A stretch of 45,339 nt of DNA from an uncultured Prevotella sp. (GCA_947164965.1 CAMUYR010000029.1:1-45339); one strand, 5' to 3'. Numbered from the stretch's first letter, positions 35,525 through 44,967 are shown. A program made the numbers and translations. The notes: a model not told the origin generated them from the sequence alone.

Positions 35525-36853
35525 GTGGGTGTGGACATTCAGAATATACTAAGCAAGCTCCGCATCACAGCACTGAATGAGATGCAACAACACGCCGTTG
35601 AAGCCATCACTGGCTTTGACGGTGATGTTGTTTTACTATCTCCTACGGGTTCCGGCAAAACCCTTGCCTATCTTCTGCCGCTTATCCAACTGATTGACGC
35701 CGACAGCAACGATGTTCAGGCACTAGTCGTTACCCCTGGTCGTGAACTGGCTCTCCAGTCGCATCAGGTATTACAGGACATGAAGTGCGGCATCCGTTCA
35801 ACAGCTTGCTACGGTGGACGAGCAGCCATGGATGAGCATCGTGTATTGAAAGAGGTGCATCCGCATATTGTCTTTGGCACGCCAGGTCGACTAAACGATC
35901 ATTTGGACAAAGACAACATCTCGCGCTATCATATCCAGTATCTGGTCATCGATGAGTTTGACAAGTGTCTGGAAATGGGGTTCCACAACGAGATGCAGAA
36001 ACTCATCAAGAGCCTGCCAGCGCTCAAACGCCGTATTCTGCTTTCTGCCACTAATGCAGAGCAGATTCCGCAGTTTGTCAACATGGCCAAGAAGGGCACG
36101 CTGATTGATTTCCTGCCTGAAGAAGAGCAGACACCCGACCGTATCACATTATACGAGGTGCGCAGTCCACAGAAAGACAAACTGGAGACGCTACGCCAAT
36201 TGCTGTTAAGCTTCGACAACCAGAGCAGTATCGTATTCCTGAACTATCGCGATGCTGTAGAACGTGTTAATGGCTATCTGCAGGAACAGGGATTCACAAC
36301 CAGCTGCTTCCACGGTGGATTGGAACAACAGCAGCGCGAGTCGGCACTCTATCGTTTCTCCAATGGTTCTGCCAACATATTGGTATCCACCGACTTAGCA
36401 TCTCGCGGTCTCGACATTCCTGACATCCAAAATATCATCCACTATCACATACCTGAAAGTGAAGAAGGATATATTCACCGCGTAGGCCGAACAGCGCGCT
36501 GGGATGCCAAAGGACGCTCGTTCTTTATTCTCTCTGCCGACGAGTCAATACCCGACTATGTCGAAGGTGATGTCGAGAACTTTGAGCCAATAGTGGTTAA
36601 CCAAGAACCAGTAGCCCCAAAGATGACGACCCTCTACATCGGAAAGGGTAAGAAGGATAAGATTTCCAAGGGCGACATCGTAGGTTTTCTCTGCAAGAAT
36701 GGCAACCTGAAGGCTGACGAGATTGGACGCATCGATGTCAAAGACCGCTATGCCTATGCTGCCGTCCGAAGGGAGAAGCTGAAACAAGTGCTCAAGGGTG
36801 TTCAAGGGCAAAAGATTAAGGGTATCAAAACCATTATCGAATCTGTCCGCTGA
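35525..36853 (+). CDS. DEAD-box RNA helicase with DbpA-like C-terminus
   Basis: 442-aa ATP-dependent RNA helicase. Q-motif ITALNEMQQHAVEAI, motif I LSPTGSGKT, Ia VTPGRELAL, motif II IDEFD (DEFD in place of DEAD), motif III LSATNAEQ, IV-V STDLASRGLDIPDIQ, VI HRVGRTARWD. The C-terminal region from about 365 (MTTLYIGKGKKDKISKGDIV) is a DbpA-type RNA-binding domain that in relatives recognises 23S rRNA, so ribosome assembly is likely. No ATG precedes the Q motif; GTG at 35525 or 35531 must be the start. It lies 6 bp after the OmpH-like gene. Confidence 0.9.
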   Translation: MGVDIQNILSKLRITALNEMQQHAVEAITGFDGDVVLLSPTGSGKTLAYLLPLIQLIDADSNDVQALVVTPGRELALQSHQVLQDMKCGIRSTACYGGRAAMDEHRVLKEVHPHIVFGTPGRLNDHLDKDNISRYHIQYLVIDEFDKCLEMGFHNEMQKLIKSLPALKRRILLSATNAEQIPQFVNMAKKGTLIDFLPEEEQTPDRITLYEVRSPQKDKLETLRQLLLSFDNQSSIVFLNYRDAVERVNGYLQEQGFTTSCFHGGLEQQQRESALYRFSNGSANILVSTDLASRGLDIPDIQNIIHYHIPESEEGYIHRVGRTARWDAKGRSFFILSADESIPDYVEGDVENFEPIVVNQEPVAPKMTTLYIGKGKKDKISKGDIVGFLCKNGNLKADEIGRIDVKDRYAYAAVRREKLKQVLKGVQGQKIKGIKTIIESVR

Positions 36854-36959
36854 TGTCCATTGGTCAATAAATTGCCACTCAGACTTGACAAAAAGCAAGC
36901 AAAAGCATCTATTTAGCTTAATTTTTGCTCAAATATTTGGTTAAATGAAATAAAAAGTG

Positions 36960-36967
36960 TAATTTCG
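36960..36967 (+). promoter_or_regulatory. Promoter -7 box of serC
   Basis: TAATTTCG, one change from TAnnTTTG, with a perfect TTTG at 36936-36939 and a 20-nt spacer. The predicted leader is about 60 nt, one of the longest here. Confidence 0.65.
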
Positions 36968-37030
36968 CACCGCATTTCAGAATAGAATTAAAAATAAGGT
37001 ATAACATATAACTAAATCAACATTAGAACA

Positions 37031-38098
37031 ATGAAGAAGTACAACTTTAACGCAGGTCCCTCGATGCTTCCACGCGAAGTGATTGAGAAGACCGCTCAGC
37101 AGTGTCTTGATTTCAACGGCTCAGGTCTCTCTCTGATGGAGATCAGCCATCGTGCAAAGGACTTTCAGCCTGTAGTTGACGAGGCTGTGGCTCTCGTAAA
37201 GGAACTCCTTAACATTCCAGAGGGTTACTCCGTGATTTTCCTTGGTGGTGGTGCCAGTCTGGAGTTCTGTATGATTCCTTATAACTTCCTGATTAAGAAG
37301 GCTGCTTACCTGAACACTGGTGTTTGGGCAAAGAAGGCTATGAAGGAAGCAAAGCTTTTCGGTGAGGTAGTTGAGGTGGCTTCTTCAGCTGATGCCAACT
37401 ACACTTTCATTCCTAAGGACTGGAGTGTTCCCGCAGATGCTGACTATCTGCACATCACCACCAACAACACCATCTACGGTACTGAAATCCGTAAGGATCT
37501 CGATGTTCCCGTTCGTCTGATTGCTGATATGTCGTCTGATATCTTCAGCCGTCCTGTTGACGTAGCTAAGTACGATGCTATCTATGCTGGTGCTCAGAAG
37601 AATCTGGCTATGGCTGGTGTTACCATCGTGATTGTGAAGGATGATGCTCTGGGTAAGGCACCTCGTGAGATTCCTACCATGCTCGACTATCGCACACACG
37701 TTGACAAGGGCTCTATGTTCAATACTCCTCCTGTAGTTCCTATCTACAGCGCTCTTGAGACCCTCCGCTGGATCAAGAAGAACGGTGGTGTCGAGGCTAT
37801 GGACAAGTTGGCTCAGCAGCGTGCTGAGATCGTTTATGGTGAGATCGACCGCAACAAGATGTTCCAGGGCACAGCTAAGGCTGAGGACCGCTCGCTGATG
37901 AACATCTGCTTCGTGATGGCTGATGAATATAAGGAGCTGGAGAAGGACTTCCTCGACTTTGCAGTATCAAAGGGTATGGTTGGTGTGAAGGGTCACCGTT
38001 CAGTTGGTGGTTTCCGTGCTTCTTGCTACAACGCCCAGACCATCGAAGGCTGCAACGCCCTCGTCGCTTGCATGAAGGAGTTTGAGGCTAATCACTAA
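37031..38098 (+). CDS. serC: Phosphoserine aminotransferase
   Basis: PLP enzyme converting 3-phosphohydroxypyruvate to phosphoserine; 355 aa. It starts [20 protein letters not shown], with [43 protein letters not shown]-type substrate region [15 protein letters not shown] and the PLP lysine K190 in [12 protein letters not shown], ending [20 protein letters not shown]. serA follows after 30 bp, the separation filled by a 7-bp repeat, so serC and serA form an operon. Confidence 0.97.
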   Translation: MKKYNFNAGPSMLPREVIEKTAQQCLDFNGSGLSLMEISHRAKDFQPVVDEAVALVKELLNIPEGYSVIFLGGGASLEFCMIPYNFLIKKAAYLNTGVWAKKAMKEAKLFGEVVEVASSADANYTFIPKDWSVPADADYLHITTNNTIYGTEIRKDLDVPVRLIADMSSDIFSRPVDVAKYDAIYAGAQKNLAMAGVTIVIVKDDALGKAPREIPTMLDYRTHVDKGSMFNTPPVVPIYSALETLRWIKKNGGVEAMDKLAQQRAEIVYGEIDRNKMFQGTAKAEDRSLMNICFVMADEYKELEKDFLDFAVSKGMVGVKGHRSVGGFRASCYNAQTIEGCNALVACMKEFEANH

Positions 38099-38100
38099 TA

Positions 38101-38128
38101 CATTAAACATTAAAGATTAAACATTAAA
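38101..38128 (+). repeat. 7-bp tandem repeat between serC and serA
   Basis: Units CATTAAA, CATTAAA, GATTAAA and CATTAAA, ending at the base before the serA ATG (38129). It occupies nearly the whole spacer. Confidence 0.9.
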
Positions 38129-39046
38129 ATGAAAGTATTAGTTGCAACAGAAAAACCTTTCGCAGCAGCTGCTGTGAATGGTATCAAGGCAGAAGTAGAG
38201 GCAGCCGGCAATGAGCTGGTGCTGCTCGAGAAATATACAGAGAAGGCTCAGTTCTTAGATGCAGTGAAGGATGCTGATGCGCTGATTATCCGTTCGGATA
38301 AGGTTGACGCTGAGGTGCTGGACGCTGCTAAGCAGTTGAAGATTGTGGTTCGCGCCGGTGCTGGTTACGATAACATCGACCTGGCTGCTGCTACAGCTCA
38401 CAACGTAGTTGCTGAGAACACCCCTGGTCAGAACGCCAATGCCGTTGCCGAGTTGGTATTCGGTCTGCTGGTGATGGCCGTTCGTGGTTTCTACAATGGT
38501 AAGAGCGGCTCAGAGCTGCTGGGTAAGAAGCTGGGTATCCTGGCATTCGGTAACGTTGGTCGCAACGTGGCTCGCATCGCCAAGGGCTTCGGTATGGACG
38601 TTTATGCTTACGATGCTTTCTGCCCTGCAGAGGTTATCGAGAAGGCTGGTGTTCACGCTGTAGCTAATCAGGACGCTCTGTTCGAGACTTGCGATGTTGT
38701 ATCACTCCACATCCCTGCAACTCCTGAGACCAAGCAGAGCATCAACTATGCACTGGTTGGCAAGATGAAGAAGGGCGGCATTTTGGTGAACACAGCCCGC
38801 AAGGAGGTTATCAACGAGCCTGAGCTGATCAAGTTGATGGCAGAGCGTGAAGACCTGAAATTCGTTACCGACATCATGCCCGATGCCAACGATGAGTTCG
38901 CTAAGTTCGAAGGTCGTTACTTCTCTACACCAAAGAAGATGGGTGCTCAGACAGCCGAGGCTAACATCAATGCCGGTATTGCTGCCGCCAAGCAAATCAA
39001 TGCCTTCTTCAAGGATGGTGACACCAAGTTCCAGGTGAACAAGTAA
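38129..39046 (+). CDS. serA: D-3-phosphoglycerate dehydrogenase, short lysine-type
   Basis: First step of serine synthesis, NAD-dependent; 305 aa with no ACT or ASB regulatory domain. Substrate site VVRAGAGYDNIDLAAA and NTPGQNANAVAELV; NAD site LGILAFGNVGRNVARIAKGF; catalytic Arg region VNTARKEVINEPEL; FVTDIMPDAN. Where most family members have Pro-His near the C-terminus, this one reads STPKKMGAQTAEANI, placing K269 at the catalytic-His position. This is the short lysine variant known from Bacteroidota and Entamoeba. A terminator follows. Confidence 0.93.
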   Translation: MKVLVATEKPFAAAAVNGIKAEVEAAGNELVLLEKYTEKAQFLDAVKDADALIIRSDKVDAEVLDAAKQLKIVVRAGAGYDNIDLAAATAHNVVAENTPGQNANAVAELVFGLLVMAVRGFYNGKSGSELLGKKLGILAFGNVGRNVARIAKGFGMDVYAYDAFCPAEVIEKAGVHAVANQDALFETCDVVSLHIPATPETKQSINYALVGKMKKGGILVNTARKEVINEPELIKLMAEREDLKFVTDIMPDANDEFAKFEGRYFSTPKKMGAQTAEANINAGIAAAKQINAFFKDGDTKFQVNK

Positions 39047-39075
39047 ACATTTATCTACTGATAATATTTTTAATC

Positions 39076-39106
39076 TCGGGAATTGCTTGGCAGTTCCCGA
39101 TTTTTT
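39076..39106 (+). terminator. Intrinsic terminator of serC-serA
   Basis: Stem TCGGGAA (39076-39082) with TTCCCGA (39094-39100) plus an inner TGC/GCA pair, then six T (39101-39106). The TTG of the HIT promoter (39087-39089) lies in its loop. Confidence 0.87.
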
Positions 39107-39109
39107 CAT

Positions 39110-39117
39110 TACCTTTG
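39110..39117 (+). promoter_or_regulatory. Promoter -7 box of the HIT gene
   Basis: TACCTTTG with TTG at 39087-39089, a 20-nt spacer. The ATG is at 39151, leader about 30 nt. Confidence 0.78.
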
Positions 39118-39150
39118 CACCTAATATTTAACACTAAAACCCAAATAATT

Positions 39151-39576
39151 ATGCAAAGTGACCCTAAGCAGTGCCTCTACTGCACGAATAATCAGACACT
39201 TCACGATCTGATGATCGAGTTTGCCCAACTCTCCGTTTCGCGTGCTTTCTTGTTCAAGGAGCAAACCTATCGTGGCCGTTGCCTCGTGGCTTATAAAGAC
39301 CACGTGAACGACCTCAATGAACTGAGCGACGCCGACCGCAATGCCTTTATGGCCGATGTGGCCCGTGTAACCCGCGCCATGCAGAAGGCTTTCAATCCCG
39401 AGAAAATCAACTACGGTGCATACAGCGACAAGCTGTCACACCTGCACTTCCACCTGGCTCCCAAATATGTGGATGGTCCCGATTATGGCGGCACATTCCA
39501 AATGAACCCGGGCAAGGTATATCTTTCTGATGCCGAATATACTGAGTTAATCAATAAAATCAAAGAGAATTTGTAA
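39151..39576 (+). CDS. HIT family hydrolase
   Basis: 141-aa member of the histidine-triad nucleotide hydrolase/transferase family. The triad is H97-L-H99-F-H101 in KLSHLHFHLAPK; an N-terminal CLYC pair may bind zinc. It should act on a nucleoside phosphoramidate or dinucleotide; the substrate is unknown. The frame is open upstream, but the ATG at 39151 follows the promoter. It lies between serA and DUF1015 and is followed by DUF1015 after 3 bp, so the two are co-transcribed. Confidence 0.87.
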   Translation: MQSDPKQCLYCTNNQTLHDLMIEFAQLSVSRAFLFKEQTYRGRCLVAYKDHVNDLNELSDADRNAFMADVARVTRAMQKAFNPEKINYGAYSDKLSHLHFHLAPKYVDGPDYGGTFQMNPGKVYLSDAEYTELINKIKENL

Positions 39577-39579
39577 GTT

Positions 39580-40827
39580 ATGGCTATCATTAAACCATTT
39601 AAAGGTATCCGCCCGCCAAAGGACTTGGTGGAGCAAGTAGAGAGTCGCCCCTACGACGTGCTCGACAGCGAAGAGGCACGTGCCGAAGCCGGTGACAACG
39701 AGAAGAGCCTGTATCACATCATCAAACCCGAAATCGACTTCCCCGTAGGTACATCGGAGTATGATCCACGCGTCTACGAGAAGGCTGCCGAGAATTTCCA
39801 GAAGTTCCAGGATAAGGGTTGGCTGGTTCAAGACGCGCGCGAACATTATTATATCTATGCGCAGACGATGAACGGCAAGACGCAGTACGGACTGGTTGTC
39901 TGTGCTCATACCGACGACTACATGGCAGGCCGCATCAAGAAACACGAGCTGACCCGCCGCGACAAGGAGGAAGACCGCATGAAGCATGTTCGCGTGAACA
40001 ACGCCAACATCGAGCCGGTGTTCTTTGCCTATCCCGACAATGCCGTGCTCAACGCCCTGATTATGCGCTATGCACAGACCGAGCCGGAGTATGACTTCAT
40101 TGCTCCGATTGATGGTTTCCGCCATCAGTTCTGGGTCATCGACAACGATCAGGACATGCAGACCATTACCGACGAGTTTGCCAAGATGCCATCGATGTAT
40201 ATTGCCGACGGTCACCACCGCAGTGCTGCTGCCGCCCTTGTCGGCGCCGAGAAACAGAAGCAGAACCCCAACCACAAGGGCGACGAGGAGTATAACTTCT
40301 TCATGGCCGTTTGTTTCCAGGCATCACAGCTCACCATTCTCGACTACAACCGCGTGGTGAAGGACCTGAATGGCATGTCGTCAGAAGAGTTCCTGGCAGC
40401 GCTCCAAGTCAACTTCATCATAGAAGACAAGGGTACTGAGATCTACAAGCCCCAGCAGCTCCATGAGTTCTCGCTCTATCTCGACCAGCACTGGTACAGC
40501 CTGAAGGCCAAGGAGGGCACTTACGACAACAACGACCCCATCGGCGTGTTGGATGTGGACATCTCGAGCCGACTGATTCTGGATGAGATTCTGAATATTG
40601 GCGACCTGCGCTCTTCACAGCGTATCGATTTCGTAGGCGGTCTGCGTGGATTGGGCGAGTTGAAACGCCGTGTAGACTCAGGTGAGATGCGTGCCGCACT
40701 GGCTCTCTATCCCGTTTCGATGCAGCAGATCATGGATATTGCCGACTCTGGTAAGATCATGCCGCCTAAGGCTACTTGGTTCGAGCCAAAGCTGCGTAGC
40801 GGGCTGGTGATACATAAGTTGAGCTGA
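39580..40827 (+). CDS. DUF1015 family protein
   Basis: 415 aa. MAIIKPFKGIRPPKDLVEQV and SRPYDVLDSEEARAEAG are the typical opening, and IADGHHRSAAA (D210-G-H-H-R214) is the strongest conserved motif; it resembles the DGHHR-type motif of ParB-like nucleotide-binding domains. DUF1015 genes are often found beside serA and serC in anaerobes, so a link with serine metabolism, perhaps a kinase or phosphatase activity, is an inference. It is co-transcribed with the HIT gene and overlaps the next gene by 1 bp. Confidence 0.82.
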   Translation: MAIIKPFKGIRPPKDLVEQVESRPYDVLDSEEARAEAGDNEKSLYHIIKPEIDFPVGTSEYDPRVYEKAAENFQKFQDKGWLVQDAREHYYIYAQTMNGKTQYGLVVCAHTDDYMAGRIKKHELTRRDKEEDRMKHVRVNNANIEPVFFAYPDNAVLNALIMRYAQTEPEYDFIAPIDGFRHQFWVIDNDQDMQTITDEFAKMPSMYIADGHHRSAAAALVGAEKQKQNPNHKGDEEYNFFMAVCFQASQLTILDYNRVVKDLNGMSSEEFLAALQVNFIIEDKGTEIYKPQQLHEFSLYLDQHWYSLKAKEGTYDNNDPIGVLDVDISSRLILDEILNIGDLRSSQRIDFVGGLRGLGELKRRVDSGEMRAALALYPVSMQQIMDIADSGKIMPPKATWFEPKLRSGLVIHKLS

Positions 40828-41411
40828 TGACCGACGAATACAAGACAATAGCAGCAACAAGCGAGGGCTTTTACTCTGAAAAGCGGAGTAAATTCCTCGC
40901 TTTTGCACATCATGTCGAGTCGGTCGATGACATCAAGGAACTGATAGCCGGCTATCGCAAGAAATACTACGATGCCCGCCACGTTTGCTATGCCTATATG
41001 CTGGGCGCCGAACGCAAGGATTTCCGTGCCAACGATGACGGTGAGCCCTCGTCGACAGCCGGCAAACCCATTCTCGGGCAGATCAATTCGCAGGAGCTGA
41101 CGGATATCCTGGTGGTCGTCGTTCGTTACTATGGCGGTGTCAATCTGGGCACCAGCGGACTCATCGTAGCCTATCGCGAAGCCACAGCCGATGCACTGGC
41201 CCATGCTGCCATTGAGACGCGCCAGGTTGAAGAGCAAATCAAGTACAGCTTCGCCTACCCGCTCATGAACGACGTGATGCGTATTGTCAAGGAGATGCAG
41301 CCGCGCATTGTCAGCCAACAGTTCGACAACACCTGCGAAATCGTGTTGAGCATCCGCAAAAGCGAGGCCGAACAACTCAAGTCTAAATTACAGAAATTAT
41401 CTTTCGGCTAA
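40827..41411 (+). CDS. YigZ/IMPACT family protein
   Basis: 194 aa. The N-terminal YigZ domain has the family signature RYYGGVNLGTSGLIVAYREA and DGEPSSTAGKPILGQI, followed by a smaller C-terminal ferredoxin-like domain (about 130-194). The molecular function is unsettled in bacteria; the eukaryotic IMPACT protein acts in translation control. The ATG overlaps the DUF1015 stop (TGATG), so translation is coupled. It is the last gene before the tRNA-Ser promoter. Confidence 0.87.
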   Translation: MTDEYKTIAATSEGFYSEKRSKFLAFAHHVESVDDIKELIAGYRKKYYDARHVCYAYMLGAERKDFRANDDGEPSSTAGKPILGQINSQELTDILVVVVRYYGGVNLGTSGLIVAYREATADALAHAAIETRQVEEQIKYSFAYPLMNDVMRIVKEMQPRIVSQQFDNTCEIVLSIRKSEAEQLKSKLQKLSFG

Positions 41412-41459
41412 TTTTTGCAAGTTTCCCGCAAAATCTTTGGTGGTATCGGAAAATTGTAT

Positions 41460-41467
41460 TACCTTTG
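41460..41467 (+). promoter_or_regulatory. Promoter -7 box of tRNA-Ser
   Basis: TACCTTTG with TTTG at 41436-41439 and a 20-nt spacer, a full consensus promoter. The 5' leader of the precursor is about 28 nt. Confidence 0.87.
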
Positions 41468-41499
41468 CATCCGATTTCAAGGAAGGTTCCCAAATTATT

Positions 41500-41590
41500 G
41501 GAAGGTTGGCAGAGTGATCGATCGCGCTGGACTCGAAATCCGGTATACCCCTTTCGGGTATCGGGGGTTTGAATCCCTCACCTTCCGCCA
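41500..41590 (+). tRNA. tRNA-Ser (anticodon CGA)
   Basis: Acceptor GGAAGGT pairs with ACCTTCC (41580-41586), discriminator G, encoded CCA at 41588-41590. The anticodon loop CTCGAAA gives CGA (41534-41536), reading UCG. The long variable arm with stem ATACCC/GGGTAT is the serine hallmark. Confidence 0.95.
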
Positions 41591-41599
41591 AAACATGAA

Positions 41600-41626
41600 A
41601 GGCCCCGCCCTTGCGAGGTCTTTTTT
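41600..41626 (+). terminator. Terminator of tRNA-Ser
   Basis: Nine-position stem 41600-41608 with 41613-41621 (one C-A mismatch and one G-T pair), 4-nt loop, then six T. Confidence 0.78.
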
Positions 41627-41661
41627 CGTCGATGTACATTAACACAATATTGAGTCTGGAA

Positions 41662-42051
41662 ATGAAGAAAATCTTGATACCGATGCTGGCACTGCTGATC
41701 TTCGCGGCCTGCCAAGAGTCATTGGAAGAGCGCTGCCAACGGGAGGCTCGCGACTACACCGCCAAGAACTGCCCGTTGCCTGTTGGTGAGAATGTGGTGA
41801 TGGACAGCATGACATTTGATGCTGCCACACATACCATTGCCTACATCTACACGCTGAGCGGCGTGGTGGATGATACGGCCGCCATCAATCGCAGCAACCC
41901 GCGCGAGTCACTGCTCAAATCGCTGAAGAACACGCCCCATCTGAAGCTCTACAAAGAGGCGGGCTACAGTTTCCGCTACACCTACTATTCTGCCAAGCAG
42001 CGGGGTCAGAAGCTGTTTGACACCACCTTCCGTGAAAAGGACTATCAATAA
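41662..42051 (+). CDS. Hypothetical lipoprotein
   Basis: 129 aa. Signal MKKILIPMLALLIFAAC makes C17 the lipidated residue, followed by QESLEERCQREARDYTAKNC. The remainder (MTFDAATHTIAYIYTLSGVV, then YKEAGYSFRYTYYSAKQRGQ) looks like a small alpha/beta periplasmic domain; no family is recognised with confidence. The frame is open upstream to 41611 but that is the tRNA-Ser terminator. No promoter box was seen between terminator and gene, so it may rely on readthrough. uvrA begins 23 bp later. Confidence 0.75.
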   Translation: MKKILIPMLALLIFAACQESLEERCQREARDYTAKNCPLPVGENVVMDSMTFDAATHTIAYIYTLSGVVDDTAAINRSNPRESLLKSLKNTPHLKLYKEAGYSFRYTYYSAKQRGQKLFDTTFREKDYQ

Positions 42052-42074
42052 TATATAATAAAAGGTACGCGCGC

Positions 42075-44933
42075 ATGAGTGACTACATAGAAATCAAGGG
42101 AGCCAGGGTCAACAACCTGAAGAATGTCAGTATCAAGATACCTCGGGACAAACTCGTGGTGGTGGCTGGCGTTTCCGGTTCCGGCAAGTCGAGTCTTGCC
42201 TTCGATACGCTCTACGCCGAAGGTCAGCGCCGCTATGTCGAGAGTCTGTCGAGCTATGCTCGCCAGTTTTTGGGGCGCATGCACAAGCCCGAGTGCGACT
42301 TCATCAAAGGTCTGCCACCCGCCATTGCCATCGAGCAGCGCGTCATCTCGCGCAATCCGCGAAGCACCGTGGGTACGACCACCGAGATATACGAATATCT
42401 GCGACTGCTCTATGCCCGCATCGGCCGCACTTTCTCGCCCATCAGTGGTCAGGAGGTTAAGAAGCATTCTACCGAGGATATCATCCAGTGTACCCGCCAA
42501 TACCAGCCCGGCACTAAGTTTGTCGTCATGTCGCCCATCCGTCCCGCAGATGGTCGCACGCTGCAACAGCAACTGAACATCTACGTTCAAAACGGCTATG
42601 CGCGCATGTTTGCGCAGGGCAATATCGTGCGCATCGACGACTATCTGGCCGAACAAAACGTTACCCCAGACCAACAGCCGTCAGACCTCTATCTGGTCAT
42701 CGACCGCCTGTCTGTCGACGATGCCAAGGATGCTATCTCGCGACTGACCGACTCTGCCGAGACCGCTTTCTACGAAGGGCACGGCGAGCTGCGGATCATG
42801 TTCCTGCCCTCGAATATCAGCTATGATTTCTCCATGCGCTTCGAGGCCGACGGCATGACGTTCGACGAGCCTTCCGACCAGATGTTCTCGTTCAATTCGC
42901 CCTTCGGAGCCTGCCCTAAGTGCCAGGGTTTCGGTAAGATTATCGGCATCGACGAACACCTGGTTATCCCCGATACGTCGCTCTCTGTCTACGATGGTTG
43001 CGTGGTATGCTGGCATGGCGAGAAGATGGGCATGTGGAAAGACGAGTTCTGCCGCCGTGCTGCCAACGATGATTTCCCCATCTTCGAACCCTACTACAAC
43101 CTCACGCAGAAGCAGAAAGACCAGCTATGGCACGGTCTGCCTTCCGACAAGCAACGCCCCAAGAGCGATCAGGTGTCTATCGATGCTTTCTTCCAGATGC
43201 TCAAGGACAACCAGTATAAGATTCAGTATCGCGTCATGCTGGCCCGTTATCGCGGCAAGACCACGTGTCCGAAATGTCACGGCACACGCTTGAAACCCGA
43301 GGCCAACTACGTGAAGATTGGCGGTCGCAGCATCACCGACCTGGTGCAGATGCCACTCGTGCGGCTGAAGGAATGGTTCGACCACCTGGAGCTCACCGAA
43401 CAGGAGCTGGAGATTGGTCGCCGCCTGCTTACGGAAATCAATTCGCGCCTGCAGTTTCTGCTCGACGTCGGCTTGGGCTACCTCACGCTCAACCGCATGT
43501 CAAACACGCTGTCGGGAGGCGAGAGCCAGCGCATCAACCTCACCACATCGTTAGGATCGTCGCTCGTAGGCAGCCTCTATATCCTCGACGAGCCGAGCAT
43601 CGGACTCCATTCGCGCGATACCGACCGACTCATCAAGGTGCTGAAGGAACTGCGCGACGTGGGCAATACCGTCGTCATCGTTGAGCACGACGAAGAAATC
43701 ATGCGCTCGGCCGACTATCTGATAGACGTTGGTCCCGATGCAGGCCGATTGGGCGGTGAAATCGTGTATGCCGGGGCTGTTTCCGAATTATCAGAATTAT
43801 CCGAAAATTCCGAATTATCAGAAAATTCCAAGAGCCACACCGTGCGCTATCTCGCGGGCCTCGACCAGATACCCGTTCCATTGTCGCGCCGCCCCTGGAA
43901 CCGCTCCATCGACATCACCGGTGCCCGCATGAACAACCTCAAGGGCATCAACGTGCGCATCCCGCTCAATGTGATGACCGTCATTACCGGCGTTTCCGGT
44001 TCCGGCAAATCGTCGCTCGTCAAGGGCATCCTCTACCCCGCCCTCAAGCGCCATTTGGGTGAAGTATTCGATGCGCCTGGCGAATACCGTACACTGGAGG
44101 GCGACTATAAGGCCGTCAAGCATGTCGAGTTTGTCGATCAGAACCCCATCGGCAAGTCTACACGCTCCAATCCTGCCACCTATGTGAAAGCCTACGATGC
44201 CATTCGCGACCTCTTTGCCGAGATGCCGCTGTCGCAACAGATGGGTTACACGGCGCAGTATTTCTCGTTCAACACCGACGGAGGCCGTTGCGATGAGTGC
44301 AAGGGTGCGGGCGTCATCACCGTCGAGATGCAGTTCATGGCCGACCTCGTGCTCGAGTGCGAAGCCTGTCACGGACACCGATTCAAGCACGACATCCTCG
44401 ATGTCCGCTTCCACGACAAGAATATCGACGACGTGCTCAACATGACCATCAGCGAGGCCATCCAGTTCTTCGGACAATACACACAGAGCGAAGGCCGCAC
44501 GGCTATTGCGACACTCTGCAAGACCATCGTAGCCCGACTGCGCACACTCGAGGACGTCGGCTTGGGATATATCCGCCTCGGTCAGAACTCAAGCACGCTG
44601 TCCGGAGGTGAGAACCAGCGCGTCAAGCTGGCTTACTTTATCGGACAAGAGAAGCAGGAGCCTACCCTCTTCATTTTCGACGAACCCACCACGGGACTGC
44701 ATTTCCACGACATCAACCGACTGCTCTCCGCATTCAATGCTCTCATCGAGCGCGGGCACACCATACTTATCATCGAGCACAACATGGAGGTCATCAAATC
44801 GGCCGACCACGTCATCGATATGGGACCAGACGGAGGCGATCGCGGAGGCGAAGTAGTATGCGTGGGAACACCCGAGGAGATAGCCCAATGCGAAAAGAGC
44901 CTGACAGGAAAATTCCTCAAAGCGAAACTTTAA
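42075..44933 (+). CDS. uvrA: Excinuclease ABC subunit A
   Basis: DNA damage sensor of nucleotide excision repair; 952 aa, two ABC-type ATPase modules. First Walker [11 protein letters not shown] near residues 31-40, second [11 protein letters not shown] from about 639. Zinc-finger cysteines [17 protein letters not shown] and CDECKGAGV with CEACHGHRF are present, as are the signatures [11 protein letters not shown] and [12 protein letters not shown] and Walker [13 protein letters not shown] and [12 protein letters not shown]. At residues 570-584, after the first ATPase module, a 9-bp repeat adds [15 protein letters not shown], absent from typical UvrA. The start ATG at 42075 is clear. Confidence 0.98.
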   Translation: MSDYIEIKGARVNNLKNVSIKIPRDKLVVVAGVSGSGKSSLAFDTLYAEGQRRYVESLSSYARQFLGRMHKPECDFIKGLPPAIAIEQRVISRNPRSTVGTTTEIYEYLRLLYARIGRTFSPISGQEVKKHSTEDIIQCTRQYQPGTKFVVMSPIRPADGRTLQQQLNIYVQNGYARMFAQGNIVRIDDYLAEQNVTPDQQPSDLYLVIDRLSVDDAKDAISRLTDSAETAFYEGHGELRIMFLPSNISYDFSMRFEADGMTFDEPSDQMFSFNSPFGACPKCQGFGKIIGIDEHLVIPDTSLSVYDGCVVCWHGEKMGMWKDEFCRRAANDDFPIFEPYYNLTQKQKDQLWHGLPSDKQRPKSDQVSIDAFFQMLKDNQYKIQYRVMLARYRGKTTCPKCHGTRLKPEANYVKIGGRSITDLVQMPLVRLKEWFDHLELTEQELEIGRRLLTEINSRLQFLLDVGLGYLTLNRMSNTLSGGESQRINLTTSLGSSLVGSLYILDEPSIGLHSRDTDRLIKVLKELRDVGNTVVIVEHDEEIMRSADYLIDVGPDAGRLGGEIVYAGAVSELSELSENSELSENSKSHTVRYLAGLDQIPVPLSRRPWNRSIDITGARMNNLKGINVRIPLNVMTVITGVSGSGKSSLVKGILYPALKRHLGEVFDAPGEYRTLEGDYKAVKHVEFVDQNPIGKSTRSNPATYVKAYDAIRDLFAEMPLSQQMGYTAQYFSFNTDGGRCDECKGAGVITVEMQFMADLVLECEACHGHRFKHDILDVRFHDKNIDDVLNMTISEAIQFFGQYTQSEGRTAIATLCKTIVARLRTLEDVGLGYIRLGQNSSTLSGGENQRVKLAYFIGQEKQEPTLFIFDEPTTGLHFHDINRLLSAFNALIERGHTILIIEHNMEVIKSADHVIDMGPDGGDRGGEVVCVGTPEEIAQCEKSLTGKFLKAKL
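43782..43826 (+). repeat. 9-bp tandem repeat, five units, inside uvrA
   Basis: Units TCCGAATTA, TCAGAATTA, TCCGAAAAT, TCCGAATTA and TCAGAAAAT, in frame, encoding a five-fold SEL/SEN repeat (residues 570-584) at the linker before the second ATPase module. Confidence 0.92.
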
Positions 44934-44967
44934 GGCAAAAATATTTTGTAGTTACAGAAAAAAGTAG

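Noticed and set aside
36880..36930. Terminator or riboswitch in the helicase-serC gap
   Set aside because: An AGCAAAA/TTTTGCT pairing exists but the loop is long, there is no T run, and no riboswitch core was recognised; too weak to call.
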